DNA of 64,000 bases from positions 248,001 to 312,000 of the forward strand of contig PAMZ01000003.1 in NCBI GenBank assembly GCA_002707495.1. Direction: 5' to 3'. Below are positions 42,412 to 51,478 of this stretch, piece after piece. The stretch comes from Halobacteriovoraceae bacterium. GTDB taxonomy: Bacteria; Bdellovibrionota; Bacteriovoracia; Bacteriovoracales; Bacteriovoracaceae. The position numbers and the translations under genes are program-made. The notes beneath the pieces were generated by a model. That model saw only the letters and a program-made list of their open reading frames with translations, ran no database searches and was not told where the DNA came from. Position 1 is the first letter of the stretch. Each line of letters opens with the position of its first letter.

Positions 42412-42827
42412 GTTTAGAAAGCCTATTGACTGCAAGTGGTGTCATTCACTTTGGAATTCTTTCGGGAGGGCTCGCGATGACAAAAGTATTGAACTGGCAA
42501 AAAGAGTTAAAAAAGGTTGATCCTCTTAGTCAGCATATAATCTGGACTCACGGGGCATATATTTGGTTTGTCATTTTACTTTTTGGAGTACTTTCATTCT
42601 TTTTTCCGAACGATCTCATAAGTGGCTCTAAATTGGGCTTCTCAATGAGTTTATTTATAGCGCTTTTTTGGTTCGCTAGACTAGTCATACAACTCTTCAT
42701 TTTCGATGCTTCGAAATATCTGAAAAGCCCAATATTAGCGATGGGTTATCATAGTCTCACAATTTGTTTTGGCATTTTTTCTATTATTTACGGCTATGCC
42801 GCATATGTCGGATGGCAATTATTATGA
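42408..42827 (+). CDS. four-helix membrane protein, unrecognised
   Basis: A 139-residue protein with four predicted membrane helices, starting at the ATGA overlap with the acyltransferase gene. WTHGAYIWFVILLFGVLSFF and MGYHSLTICFGIFSIIYG are the clearest helices. It probably works with the wax synthase-like protein in the same membrane, an inference from context. Confidence 0.7.
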   Translation: MSLESLLTASGVIHFGILSGGLAMTKVLNWQKELKKVDPLSQHIIWTHGAYIWFVILLFGVLSFFFPNDLISGSKLGFSMSLFIALFWFARLVIQLFIFDASKYLKSPILAMGYHSLTICFGIFSIIYGYAAYVGWQLL

Positions 42828-42854
42828 TAAATTTTTCTGGGAGAAATTTAAATA

Positions 42855-43316
42855 ATGAATAATTTAATTCTACTAACTTTTCTTTTTTTGTCTGCTTGCT
42901 CTGGCGCCTTTAGGCCCCCACAAAAAACTCCTGTTACTTTTGACTGTGAAGCTCAGAACAGGTGGACAAAAAAACTTAATCATTATCCTGTTAAAATGGC
43001 AGGTCGAACTTTAGTCCTAAAAATGCAAGCAGAAATTTTTGAGAGCCCTGATAGGATAAAACGATACTCGGAAGGCATCCCTATTGAGGGTCGAGTTGTT
43101 TATATAAGAACTGATTTCTTAAGACTTAAAACAAAAGGATTTACTGGAGTTTCAAACTTCTCCTCTCGAGGTCTAACTTATACTCTCAGGCTGCAAGACC
43201 AATCAGGACCAGTGGAAATATTTATCGCTCCAGATGAAGACTATGGCTATTACCAATGGGGTGAGTCCCGATACGCTCTTATTTGTGACCTCGACCCTTT
43301 TAAAGATGAAGATTAA
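42855..43316 (+). CDS. lipoprotein, unrecognised
   Basis: A 153-residue lipoprotein (lipobox LSAC, Cys 15), mostly beta, with two further cysteines (FDCEAQ, LICDLD). The gene follows the TetR operon by 27 bases and may belong to it. No family recognised. Confidence 0.6.
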   Translation: MNNLILLTFLFLSACSGAFRPPQKTPVTFDCEAQNRWTKKLNHYPVKMAGRTLVLKMQAEIFESPDRIKRYSEGIPIEGRVVYIRTDFLRLKTKGFTGVSNFSSRGLTYTLRLQDQSGPVEIFIAPDEDYGYYQWGESRYALICDLDPFKDED

Positions 43317-43337
43317 AATTTTTTTCATGTTTTAGGG

Positions 43338-43368
43338 TTGACGACGAATTTTTAAAAACCATTATGAT
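43338..43368 (+). promoter_or_regulatory. promoter for the two small proteins at 43432 and 43825
   Basis: TTGACG (43338-43343) with TATGAT (43363-43368), spacing 19 bases, both one base off consensus. About 65 bases upstream of the ATG at 43432, which has SD AGGAGG. Confidence 0.45.
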
Positions 43369-43431
43369 TATGTGCGAGAATTTTATTTTTCTTGTCTTAA
43401 GCAAAGCTTTTAACATTTTTCAGGAGGTTTT

Positions 43432-43794
43432 ATGCGAAGGCTAAACTTAAAAAGGAAAGGTAAATTAAAAACCGAATTTTACGGTATTGAACTCTCTAAA
43501 GATCAAAAAAATTTTGTTGAACAAACTCTGGAGCGTATTAGAGACTTAAGTCCTTCCTCATCAAAGCTCACCTTGAATTTTGATGACAATGGGTCTGAGT
43601 TGAGTGGATTTCTAGCGATAAAGTGTTTTGAAATCTCTTTTTTCTCTTCAAAGTCAGGTTCTGGCCCAATTGATATCATGATGAAGTTGAAGGACGATCT
43701 TGAAACTCAACTACTAGATTGGAAAAGGACACGTTTCAGCAGTTCGCTCTACAATCAACTAACTCCTAAAACTAGCTTCGAAGATTGTGCTTAG
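43432..43794 (+). CDS. small cytoplasmic protein, unrecognised
   Basis: A 120-residue protein with a basic start (MRRLNLKRKGKLKTEF) and an alpha/beta pattern (GIELSKDQKNFVEQTLERIRDLSPSSSKLTLNF). It is paired with the 99-residue protein 30 bases downstream. The composition recalls small ribosome-associated or hibernation-type proteins, but no motif proves it. SD CAGGAGG before the ATG at 43432 is strong. Confidence 0.6.
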   Translation: MRRLNLKRKGKLKTEFYGIELSKDQKNFVEQTLERIRDLSPSSSKLTLNFDDNGSELSGFLAIKCFEISFFSSKSGSGPIDIMMKLKDDLETQLLDWKRTRFSSSLYNQLTPKTSFEDCA

Positions 43795-43824
43795 ATCTAA
43801 GGTTAAATAAACGGAGGACTGGAC

Positions 43825-44124
43825 ATGAAACGAACAGGTAAAGCACGAGAAGTGTTTAAGGTGAAGAACTGTATTCTAAAAGCAGCTTCGAATATTGATT
43901 ATGTAGAAGTAGATCTCCAGCAATTAAAAACTGGGGAATATAGGGCAAAGATAAAAACGCATCTGCCTAGACGAAAAACCGCTGTCTCGATAAAAAAGGA
44001 TCGATCTTTTCAAAAAGCACTTCATAAGGCTCAAGAGGCGAACTTAAAACAAGTAGAAAAATTACTTAAACCAAAGCTAAGGAAGTTATCCATTAAAGAT
44101 TTCTCAGTGGATTATGCTGCCTAA
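43825..44124 (+). CDS. small basic protein, possibly of HPF-like fold
   Basis: A 99-residue very basic protein. YVEVDLQQLKTGEYRAKIKTHLPRRKTAVSIKKDRSFQKALHKAQEANLKQVEKL follows the strand-helix order of hibernation-promoting factors (a VxL strand, a Y.A.I strand, then a helix ending in charged residues), but it lacks the clearest signature. The SD GGAGGACTGGAC is before ATG 43825. The assignment is a guess. Confidence 0.45.
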   Translation: MKRTGKAREVFKVKNCILKAASNIDYVEVDLQQLKTGEYRAKIKTHLPRRKTAVSIKKDRSFQKALHKAQEANLKQVEKLLKPKLRKLSIKDFSVDYAA

Positions 44125-44133
44125 CTAAAACTG

Positions 44134-44150
44134 GGGGGAGGGCTTCCCCC
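44134..44150 (-). terminator. hairpin between 43825-44124 and 44151-44972
   Basis: GGGGGA (44134-44139) pairs with TCCCCC (44145-44150). It follows the minus-strand gene's stop directly; on that strand CAGTTTTAG follows, a weak T run. It could act for both strands. Confidence 0.45.
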
Positions 44151-44972
44151 TTACAAACAATCTTGAACTCTTTCACCTTGTGGAAACCAGGTCAAAAAGA
44201 AATTAAAAACCTTGCGACAGTTCTCCGGAGTTCTAGAATTGTTTAATAAAATTCTGGGCTCAGTTATAAAAGCTGTAAAGACTTCAGCAAACTGCTCTCC
44301 CGGAGTATTGTCAGCATAATTCGAAACCATACAATAATCTTGATTTCCATACTCTCGATTTCCGCCCATGAAGTTTTGAAATTGATCTTGAAGCCCAACA
44401 TGATAGCCCAAGTAGTGGGCCCACTCGTGTACTTGTTGAGCAACCGAATGTCCATAATGGTGATTACGATTGTGGTTTCTATTATTAGTTTTTCTATTAA
44501 TGAGTATATGTGTGAGGTGAAAGGTTACACTCGAGCCTTCTTCGTGATTATCATAATAGCGCCATGGATAAAGACCCATAGGAGGTGATGCACTTAAAAC
44601 TCCTCGCCAACCTCGAATCGGGCCACCATTTAATTGTTGTACTCGCTTTATGGCAGCAGCAAGAACTCTTCGTTCTTTCTCAGTAGCTCCCACTGTGGTT
44701 ATTTCTTGGGAGGTTATAAGCCGGTTAGCTTCAGTATTTGAAATAGTATCTTCAGGGATACAGCCTCTCGAGGGTCCAGAATGATTTTTTAAAGAAGTGC
44801 CGTAACGAGGATCATTTCCAAAATTTCCCTCCCGACAAAAGGCACAAGGATCTCCTTTAGGGGCCTGCCCCACCCCTTCCACAGATGATAACGCTGAGGT
44901 TGCCAGGGACACAGCTGCCTCGTCTTGGGCCCATGCAGATTGAAAAATGAAGAGAAAAACAATCAGTTTCAC
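44151..44972 (-). CDS. secreted protein with HExxH zinc motif
   Basis: A 273-residue exported protein (signal peptide about 1-15). QQVHEWAHYLGYHVG (H182-E183-x-x-H186) is a metallopeptidase zinc motif, and a later PGEQFAEVFTAF may supply the third ligand. Cysteines (CAFCREG, GCIPED, YCMVS, ENCRKV, QDCL) suggest disulfides. The HNRNHHYGH stretch is His/Asn-rich. A peptidase role is inferred from the motif; no family is recognised. Confidence 0.65.
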   Translation of the reverse strand: MKLIVFLFIFQSAWAQDEAAVSLATSALSSVEGVGQAPKGDPCAFCREGNFGNDPRYGTSLKNHSGPSRGCIPEDTISNTEANRLITSQEITTVGATEKERRVLAAAIKRVQQLNGGPIRGWRGVLSASPPMGLYPWRYYDNHEEGSSVTFHLTHILINRKTNNRNHNRNHHYGHSVAQQVHEWAHYLGYHVGLQDQFQNFMGGNREYGNQDYCMVSNYADNTPGEQFAEVFTAFITEPRILLNNSRTPENCRKVFNFFLTWFPQGERVQDCL

Positions 44973-45033
44973 TCTTAAATTTTAACAGCATAATGAACTT
45001 GAAGGTAGAGGGGATTGTTTTCGAAACACTCGG

Positions 45034-45708
45034 CTAAGTATTTGAATTCATGATAAAAAAGAAATCATCAGGGTTATCCTCGTTTATTTCTAGCGGATCG
45101 CCTCCGCCGATTGAATCAATATGACGAAATAACCTCGAGCCCCTCAAGAGCCGTGAATGCTTAGCTCTCATTTCAGCTGGAGTGGTGGTGGAGAATTTAG
45201 GTCTAAAAAAGCTAACCTCTCCGTTTTCAAGATTTACTCTTAAATTAATACCTCTAGATCCAGCTGAATTTTGAATGATATACGAAACACTCCCTCCCAG
45301 GCTGACAACCTTGGAATGTATTTTGTCTCTTAAAACCGTTCTTTGGCTTAGTCCCCCTAAAAGAGAAATTTGAGCCGTATTCCAATCGACCCAGGGAGAT
45401 AAACGATCTAGCTCGCTTTCGATATCAGTACCAGCGTCTAGGTGCGCTAATATGGTTGATTTATCATATGGATTCCAAGCGACAAGAGCAATACAGGTAT
45501 AAACCCCTGTGGTTTGAACAAAATTATGCTCGGGAAATTGAGAATAGATATACTCTCGTTGTCCAACTTCAGGCTCATTGGGCCTATCTTCGGTATAGTC
45601 GATGATTCCAATCTCGAGTGCCTCGGAGGAAGAGTAAAGTTCAGTTGCATAGCTATTGCCAATGAATATTACGAATACACTCAATTTAGCTAAAAAAGGC
45701 TTTATCAC
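45034..45708 (-). CDS. secreted protein, unrecognised
   Basis: A 224-residue exported protein if the start is GTG at 45708, chosen because it opens a signal peptide (VIKPFLAKLSVFVIFIGNSYA). The frame is open much further upstream (to 45984), into the start of the RND gene, but those residues look non-coding. The mature part is rich in Asp/Glu, ending FFFIMNSNT. Cys in VYTCIALV. Function unknown. Confidence 0.55.
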   Translation of the reverse strand: MIKPFLAKLSVFVIFIGNSYATELYSSSEALEIGIIDYTEDRPNEPEVGQREYIYSQFPEHNFVQTTGVYTCIALVAWNPYDKSTILAHLDAGTDIESELDRLSPWVDWNTAQISLLGGLSQRTVLRDKIHSKVVSLGGSVSYIIQNSAGSRGINLRVNLENGEVSFFRPKFSTTTPAEMRAKHSRLLRGSRLFRHIDSIGGGDPLEINEDNPDDFFFIMNSNT

Positions 45709-45853
45709 TTCCCCATCATACCCGGCTTTTAGACTCTTCTCTACTAACGCTATGAAACAATGAAATTCTTTTACGATATAGACAAAAGCTAGCTTCATGT
45801 CAGGTTTTAAGGGGAGGTATTTAAGAAAAGATAAAAAGGGGCTATCATCTCTC

Positions 45854-48800
45854 ATGCTCAATTTAATCAAATACTTCACACAACGACACCTCCTTTCCAA
45901 TGTGCTTTTTTTCGGAATAATTTTTGTTGCTATCTTCAGTTGGAGGATAGTCGGAAAAGAAGAAATGCCTGAGTTTGCCTCCAACTGGGTTAGAGTAAAT
46001 ACTATTTATCCAGGTGCTCCTGCCGAAGACGTCGAGCTTTTTGTCACGAAACCGATTGAAGAAGAGCTTAAAGGTGTTGTGGGTTTAGAAGAAATCGTAT
46101 CCACTTCTAGCATTGGGAGCTCTAGTTTTAGATTAGTCATTGATGATTATTACCCAGATAAAGATGAAGTTCTTCAAGAGATTAAAGATGCTGTACTAAG
46201 AGCTGATCTTCCAAGTGAAGTACGTGATCTTCCTTCGATAAGGCAGTTTAAAAGCTCGGAAAAAGCTATCTTAGATGTGGGCCTATATTTAAAAGGTATT
46301 AAAGTTTTAGATCAACCTGCCAGAGAGAAATTGCAAGAGCTAGTACTGGGGTTCGAAAATCAGCTTTTAGCGCTTAAAGAGGTCAGCTCTATTACCCGAG
46401 ATCATTATCGAAAACCTGAGATTCAAATCCTGGTTGACCCGAATAAAAAAAATCGACTGGATCTTTCCCTTTCTGCCATTCTAAATCAGCTGAGAACAAA
46501 TAACCTTCGTCTTCCAGTAGGTGCTATGCAAGATCGAGAAGAGTCTAAGGTTACTGCTATCAATGAATATGAAACCAAAGAAGAGTTTGATAATTTAATC
46601 CTTAGAGGAAATTATGATGGAGATGCTATAAAGCTAGGCGAAATTGCGACCGTTAAAAAAGGTTTTGAGCGTTCAACATCAATTTTTAAAATAAATAGTC
46701 ATGAAGGAGTTTTTCTCAATATCCGAAAAAGTGCTTCCACTGATATTTTAAAAGCTCAAGCCAAAGTTAAAGACTTTCTTACTAACTATCAAAGATCAGC
46801 ACCTGAGCTAGGTATAGCCATGATGGATGATGAGTCTTATGCCGTTACGAACAGACTTAATATCATTAGTAATAACGGCCTCATAGGATTTGTTTTGATC
46901 GTTGGAGTGTTACTCCTCTTTCTAAATCTAAAAACAGGTTTCTGGGTGGCGATGGGTATTCCCTTTTCTATGGGAGTGACTCTCCTTTTTGCTCATCTGG
47001 CAGGTTACACAGTAAACAATATGACCCTTGCAGGAATCATCATAGTCTTAGGTATCGTAGTAGATGACGCCATTATCATTGCTGAAAATATCTCGCATAA
47101 GATGAAACAGGGTGAAAGTCCAATGGATGCAGCGATTAGTGGTTCACACGAAGTTTTTATGCCCATAATTGCGAGTATTATTACCACATGTATCGCGTTC
47201 ATTCCTCTTCTCTTTTTTGAAGGATTTTTTGGAAAATTAGTCTCCTATATTCCCCTTATAATCATTCTCATGTTAACAGCCTCATTAGTGGAGTCGTTAC
47301 TCGTTCTCCCTTCACATCTTGCGCATAAAACTCCCATCCTTGATAGGATTTCAAAACCATTAAAACCGCAAGATTGGTTTTCAGAAATTGAGATTCGCTA
47401 TCAAAGATTCTTAGATTTAATTTTAAAAAATCGAATTCTTGTCTTGGGTATTTTTAGTCTTGTTTTACTAAGTGCCGGATATATATTTATCGAAAAAATG
47501 AAATACGTCATGTTTCCGCGAGAAGAGAGTCAAGAGGTTCTTGTTAATGTTGAGGCAGGTGGAGATGTTAAAAGACAAGAGATGGCGCAATTAATTGCCC
47601 CCATTGAGGATATGGTTCTCAAGGAGACCGACAATATAGTCGCTGTCAGATCAAGTATTGCTCTTTCAAGACGAGGGGGAGCTGTAAAAGAAAACGAAGC
47701 ATCGATCCTCATTGAACTTCTTCCCCTTGACGAACGAACAAAGCCCATGCGTGAACTCTTAAAAAACTGGGAAGAAAAATCACAAAATTTTCCCGGACTT
47801 GAGAAGGTAAAGTTTTTAAAAGGTCGTTGGGGGCACGATTCAGGGAGTGCAATTGAAGTTCAAGTACAAGAAAATAACGATAAAAAAAGAAATGAAATTA
47901 CCATTGAAATAAAAAACTACCTCCAAAAGCTTCAAGGTATAAATGAAGTAGAAATTGATGACCCCATAATAAAAGACGAATACTTATTTAAAGTTAAACA
48001 AGATATGCTCGTAAGGTTTAATGTAGATCCACTTGCACTAGCAACTGCACTTCGAACTTTTGTTGAAGGCTCCATAGCCTATTCCATCAATAAGGGCGAT
48101 GAAGAAGTGGATGTCAGAGTAACTGTCCCAAATATAGATAAATCCGATATAAATAATCTTTTAAGCCTAAAAGTTGAGAATCGATCTGATCAGCTTATCG
48201 ATATTAAGAGACTTGTCTCACTAGAAAAGAAGAAAAGACCCATTAATATTCAAAGAATTGATTTTAAAAGATCCACGATGGTGTTTGCAGATTTGGATAC
48301 AAAGTCCAAACTCACTCCTCTAGAAATCGCAGAGAATCTCGAGGAAAACCTTTTTCCAAAAATTACGGCGAAATATCCCACCTCCATAATCAGCTTCAAA
48401 GGTGAAATTGAAGATTCACGAGAGAGCCAAGGAGAATTTAAAAACTCAGTCATTATGGTTGTTGTCTTTATCTATCTCATTCTCGTTCTCCTTTTTAATT
48501 CGCTTACGAAACCTTTTATCATCCTTACTTCAGTTCCTTTTGGTTTGGCTGGAGTTATTTTTATTTTACTTTTTCATGGAATGAGTATTTATGGATTCTT
48601 TGCCGTCATAGGAGCACTGGGTATGATTGGTGTTGTCGTGAACGACGCTATTGTGATGGTGGATAAACTAGACAACGAACCTGAAAAAAGTATTGCCGAA
48701 GTTGCATCCGGAAGGCTTCGTCCTATTGTTATAACGACTCTCACCACCGTAGTTGGAGTTCTTCCAACCGCTTATGGGTGGGCAGGTTATGATTCTATGT

Positions 48801-48904
48801 TAGCAGAAATGATGCTCGTCATGGGATGGGGATTATTATTTTCTACTACAATTACTTTGATTCTCATTCCTATTTTTTATAGTTTTTCTAAACGATTAGT
48901 TTGA
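45854..48904 (+). CDS. RND-family efflux permease
   Basis: A transporter of about 1016 residues of the AcrB/hydrophobe-amphiphile class with twelve membrane helices in two halves. Known pieces include the start LNLIKYFTQRHLLSNVLFF, the porter segment PGAPAEDVELFVTKPIEEELKGV, helix 4 IVVDDAIIIAENI (Asp pair that relays protons) and IGVVVNDAIVMVDKL in the second half. ATG 45854 is preferred to 45797 because it starts at the first conserved residues. No membrane-fusion or outer-membrane partner gene is adjacent, which is unusual. It ends 28 bases inside the next convergent gene. Confidence 0.9.
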   Translation: MLNLIKYFTQRHLLSNVLFFGIIFVAIFSWRIVGKEEMPEFASNWVRVNTIYPGAPAEDVELFVTKPIEEELKGVVGLEEIVSTSSIGSSSFRLVIDDYYPDKDEVLQEIKDAVLRADLPSEVRDLPSIRQFKSSEKAILDVGLYLKGIKVLDQPAREKLQELVLGFENQLLALKEVSSITRDHYRKPEIQILVDPNKKNRLDLSLSAILNQLRTNNLRLPVGAMQDREESKVTAINEYETKEEFDNLILRGNYDGDAIKLGEIATVKKGFERSTSIFKINSHEGVFLNIRKSASTDILKAQAKVKDFLTNYQRSAPELGIAMMDDESYAVTNRLNIISNNGLIGFVLIVGVLLLFLNLKTGFWVAMGIPFSMGVTLLFAHLAGYTVNNMTLAGIIIVLGIVVDDAIIIAENISHKMKQGESPMDAAISGSHEVFMPIIASIITTCIAFIPLLFFEGFFGKLVSYIPLIIILMLTASLVESLLVLPSHLAHKTPILDRISKPLKPQDWFSEIEIRYQRFLDLILKNRILVLGIFSLVLLSAGYIFIEKMKYVMFPREESQEVLVNVEAGGDVKRQEMAQLIAPIEDMVLKETDNIVAVRSSIALSRRGGAVKENEASILIELLPLDERTKPMRELLKNWEEKSQNFPGLEKVKFLKGRWGHDSGSAIEVQVQENNDKKRNEITIEIKNYLQKLQGINEVEIDDPIIKDEYLFKVKQDMLVRFNVDPLALATALRTFVEGSIAYSINKGDEEVDVRVTVPNIDKSDINNLLSLKVENRSDQLIDIKRLVSLEKKKRPINIQRIDFKRSTMVFADLDTKSKLTPLEIAENLEENLFPKITAKYPTSIISFKGEIEDSRESQGEFKNSVIMVVVFIYLILVLLFNSLTKPFIILTSVPFGLAGVIFILLFHGMSIYGFFAVIGALGMIGVVVNDAIVMVDKLDNEPEKSIAEVASGRLRPIVITTLTTVVGVLPTAYGWAGYDSMLAEMMLVMGWGLLFSTTITLILIPIFYSFSKRLV

Positions 48905-49593
48905 ATAAGAAATAGGACAGCAACTGCTGCTAGTGGGTGCTTGAGAGCATGACCGGACATAACTTCGGTTATTTGAAAAATTTCTTTGTCAGAGTGCTCA
49001 ACAATTTTTGCTAGCGAATAAAATCCTACCGCTCCCATGAGTAATCCTGGTTTTAAAATAGGCGAAGGAAAGAAAATGGCACAGTAAATGACCAAAACGA
49101 TAGGAGCAAACTGAACCCAGGCATAGATTCGAAGGTCATCATAGTTAATCCAATGAAGAATTGAATAGACTCCTAATAGAAGTAAGATGAGAACCAATTG
49201 TTTTTCCCACCTCAACTGAAAGACCTGAGTCAAAATAAAACTGGTGAGCCCCATAAAACCAATCGTCATAGGAAGTCTGTCCCATACAAGAGAAGCATCT
49301 CTTGGGTCCCAATGATAATAAGCAGAGCCAGGACCGACTAATGCTATACCTATTAAGAAGACGATCCACGATAATGATTGACTCGACCTTTTGAATTCCC
49401 AAAGTCCGTATCCAAAAACCAACAAAAACGGAATATTACTGATCACATTCCAGAAATTAGGAATTCCAAAGTATTGATTTTGATCGGCAAATTGATGGTA
49501 AAGCTGGTCCTGGCCGATAGGGCCTGAAAAAATTGTTAAGACAACAATAGGGAGAATTCCAAAAAAAATAAGTCCAACAACTTTTAAATTCAT
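48877..49593 (-). CDS. ceramidase-like (CREST superfamily) membrane protein
   Basis: A 238-residue integral membrane protein with seven predicted helices. QLYHQFADQNQYFGIPNFWNVISN, GSAYYHWDPRDASLVWDRLPMT and SGHALKH carry the Ser, Asp and two His residues of the alkaline ceramidase/CREST catalytic core. It would hydrolyse an amide in a membrane lipid. The ATG at 49593 is chosen because TTGGAG lies 4 bases before it; a TTG three codons earlier also keeps frame. The 3' end overlaps the RND gene by 28 bases. Confidence 0.75.
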   Translation of the reverse strand: MNLKVVGLIFFGILPIVVLTIFSGPIGQDQLYHQFADQNQYFGIPNFWNVISNIPFLLVFGYGLWEFKRSSQSLSWIVFLIGIALVGPGSAYYHWDPRDASLVWDRLPMTIGFMGLTSFILTQVFQLRWEKQLVLILLLLGVYSILHWINYDDLRIYAWVQFAPIVLVIYCAIFFPSPILKPGLLMGAVGFYSLAKIVEHSDKEIFQITEVMSGHALKHPLAAVAVLFLIQTNRLEKL

Positions 49594-49626
49594 CGACTCC
49601 AATTTGGTCTAAGCTCTAACCTGAAT

Positions 49627-49911
49627 TTAGTCTACTTTATTTAATAGAACGCAAATTGAATGACCTGGATTTACGTTTAAATCAGAAACATTAAATTTAA
49701 CACCAGAGTTAGCTGCTGCTGATTTTAACATCCTTAGATCGTCATTTAGTTGGCTATCGGCGCTATTAACTTGTAAATCACTTACTTGAAGTCCTGTTGC
49801 ACATAAAACATAAGCCCCGGTCGTGTCGACTTGATTTACGATATAGGCAGTCCTGTCGTTGGCAAAACTTGCAAAAGAGCCCATTAATAATAGTAAAGCT
49901 AATCCTTTCAT
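49627..49911 (-). CDS. small secreted protein, unrecognised
   Basis: A 94-residue exported protein: signal peptide MKGLALLLLMGSFASFA, then a mature domain with two Cys (VLCATG, HSICVLL) that may form a disulfide. ATG at 49911 is used because ATGGAGAAATAT gives a good SD for it; an ATG four codons earlier overlaps that SD. No family recognised. Confidence 0.6.
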   Translation of the reverse strand: MKGLALLLLMGSFASFANDRTAYIVNQVDTTGAYVLCATGLQVSDLQVNSADSQLNDDLRMLKSAAANSGVKFNVSDLNVNPGHSICVLLNKVD

Positions 49912-49943
49912 ATATTTCTCCATAAAATTACTTCTGGATTATC

Positions 49944-50019
49944 TTATTTTAATTTGCCAACGATATCAGCTGGCTTTGAAAACTTGACTATGGTGTCAAA
50001 GTTTTTGACAGCTTCGATT
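49944..50019 (-). other. possible frame-shifted tail of the MscS gene
   Basis: After the MscS stop (TGA 50020-50022), a +1 frame relative to the gene stays open as TEIEAVKNFDTIVKFSKPAD, then IVGKLK, to TAA at 49944-49946. It is reached if one A is lost from the AAAAAA run at 50030-50035. See finding. Confidence 0.4.
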
Positions 50020-50886
50020 TCAGTCCATCTTTTTTCGACGCCAGCTGATGACAGCACGATTGAACCTCTGCTCTACGTCAGCAATCTCTGTGTTTTTGAC
50101 GGCGATTTTCACCAAAAGCTTCACAACTTCATGATCTTCAAGGACAACTTTCGTTCTCGGCTGTACAGAGGGAATCACAATACCCTCTCTTTCTGAAAAC
50201 TTTGAAATACTCTCAGAGGCATCTTCAATATAATCCTTACATATATCTTTAGCCTCCTCAAATAGAAGTTTTTCAAGCTCTTCAACTTCTTCATCCACTT
50301 TCATTGAAAAAGAGAATGTTTTGATCGAATAACCTTTAAAATAAGATTCATTTTTAACCGCCTTAGAGAGAAAAATACTATTTGGTATGCCTATAACCTC
50401 ACCTGTCGTCTGCTGGGAATTTTTCTCAGGTCCGATTTCAAGTACTTTGGTTGAGAGCAATGAACTTTCAATTACAAACCCTCTCACTCCATCAATTTCA
50501 ATTCGATCACTGTTTTTAAAAATTTTCGAATTTTTCAAGTAAAGTCCACCTACAAAGCACATGATAAACTCTTTAAAGGCAATAACTATAGCTGCAGCCA
50601 CCGCCACGAGTGAGACAAAAAAGACTTGAATTTTTGTGAACCAAAGTAATGTTAAAACAAGAATCAGAATAAAATTTAAAGTCCTGTTTAATCTTTTCCG
50701 TAAAAAAACTCGCTGGTCTTTGGAAACTTCTCTCTTCTCAAGTTTTAATATGAAAAATCGCTTCGAAAGAAAGTAGAGAATTAGTATCGCAATCGTTACC
50801 AATCCAGTTTTAGAGGAAGGGAAATTTACTAGAGTATGTTCGATAAAACCAACCAAGTCTTCGAAACTATTTTGCATAAAGTCCAT
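50020..50886 (-). CDS. MscS-family mechanosensitive channel
   Basis: A 288-residue channel with three to four N-terminal helices, a pore-lining segment VAAAIVIAFKEFIMCFVGGLYL, the beta domain FKNSDRIEIDGVRGFVIESSLLSTKVLEIG and a C-terminal alpha/beta domain (KTFSFSMKVDEEVEELEKLL). Opens under membrane tension to release solutes. The C-terminus ends abruptly in RRKKMD right after an A6 run, and an adjacent frame carries a likely continuation, so the 3' end may be frame-shifted or misread. Confidence 0.85.
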   Translation of the reverse strand: MDFMQNSFEDLVGFIEHTLVNFPSSKTGLVTIAILILYFLSKRFFILKLEKREVSKDQRVFLRKRLNRTLNFILILVLTLLWFTKIQVFFVSLVAVAAAIVIAFKEFIMCFVGGLYLKNSKIFKNSDRIEIDGVRGFVIESSLLSTKVLEIGPEKNSQQTTGEVIGIPNSIFLSKAVKNESYFKGYSIKTFSFSMKVDEEVEELEKLLFEEAKDICKDYIEDASESISKFSEREGIVIPSVQPRTKVVLEDHEVVKLLVKIAVKNTEIADVEQRFNRAVISWRRKKMD

Positions 50887-51019
50887 TCCTTCTTTTTAAC
50901 ATTAGTTAAAGTTCAGTATACATTATAAAGATAACGTTAAGATCATGTAAAAGAATTACCTGATCCTTCCAAAAGAGTCTTTTTCGAGCTAAATCCAATT
51001 TACTATTTTAGGAGGCATA

Positions 51020-51445
51020 ATGAAAAGAATTTTGGCAGCAGTAGTCTGTTTATTATCAGTACAAGCATTTGCTACAAGCAATGTTATTTTAAGTAAAGTT
51101 TACCCAAAAAACGATAAATGGGAGCTTGATCGCTACCAATACAGAGTGAATACCCAACTTGGAAGAGCTTGGTTTAAAGTTGAACTGGCCGATATGAGTC
51201 CTTTTGAGGATCTAGACTGGGAAGATCATAGAGTCATGCCACAGGGTATGGTTTATGATTCAGCAAATAATGAGATCAGAATCAATGATACAGTTTGTGC
51301 AACAACAAGATCCACGAGAAGATCACTGAGAATCTACCCTACAGGTCGGTGTACTTTAAGTGACCGAGAAAGCATAGTTAGAATTGATGATGGATTCAAT
51401 ATAATTACCAAAAAGAAGTTAGAAGTTATTCTTACAATCAATTAA
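51020..51445 (+). CDS. secreted protein, unrecognised
   Basis: A 141-residue exported protein (signal peptide 1-18, cut after AFA) with a beta-rich mature part (KWELDRYQYRVNTQLGRAWFKVEL) and two Cys (DTVCATTR, TGRCTLS) that may pair. SD TAGGAGG is 6 bases before the ATG. It may share its transcript with the MFS gene 33 bases downstream. Confidence 0.6.
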   Translation: MKRILAAVVCLLSVQAFATSNVILSKVYPKNDKWELDRYQYRVNTQLGRAWFKVELADMSPFEDLDWEDHRVMPQGMVYDSANNEIRINDTVCATTRSTRRSLRIYPTGRCTLSDRESIVRIDDGFNIITKKKLEVILTIN

Positions 51446-51478
51446 AATTAGTTCTAGATAAATCTGAGGACTCAGCTT

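Noticed and set aside
50028-50036. Programmed -1 frameshift at A_AAA_AAG in the MscS gene
   Set aside because: The -1 frame gives only a 13-residue tail ending in TAG, while the +1 frame gives the protein-like continuation. An indel is more likely.
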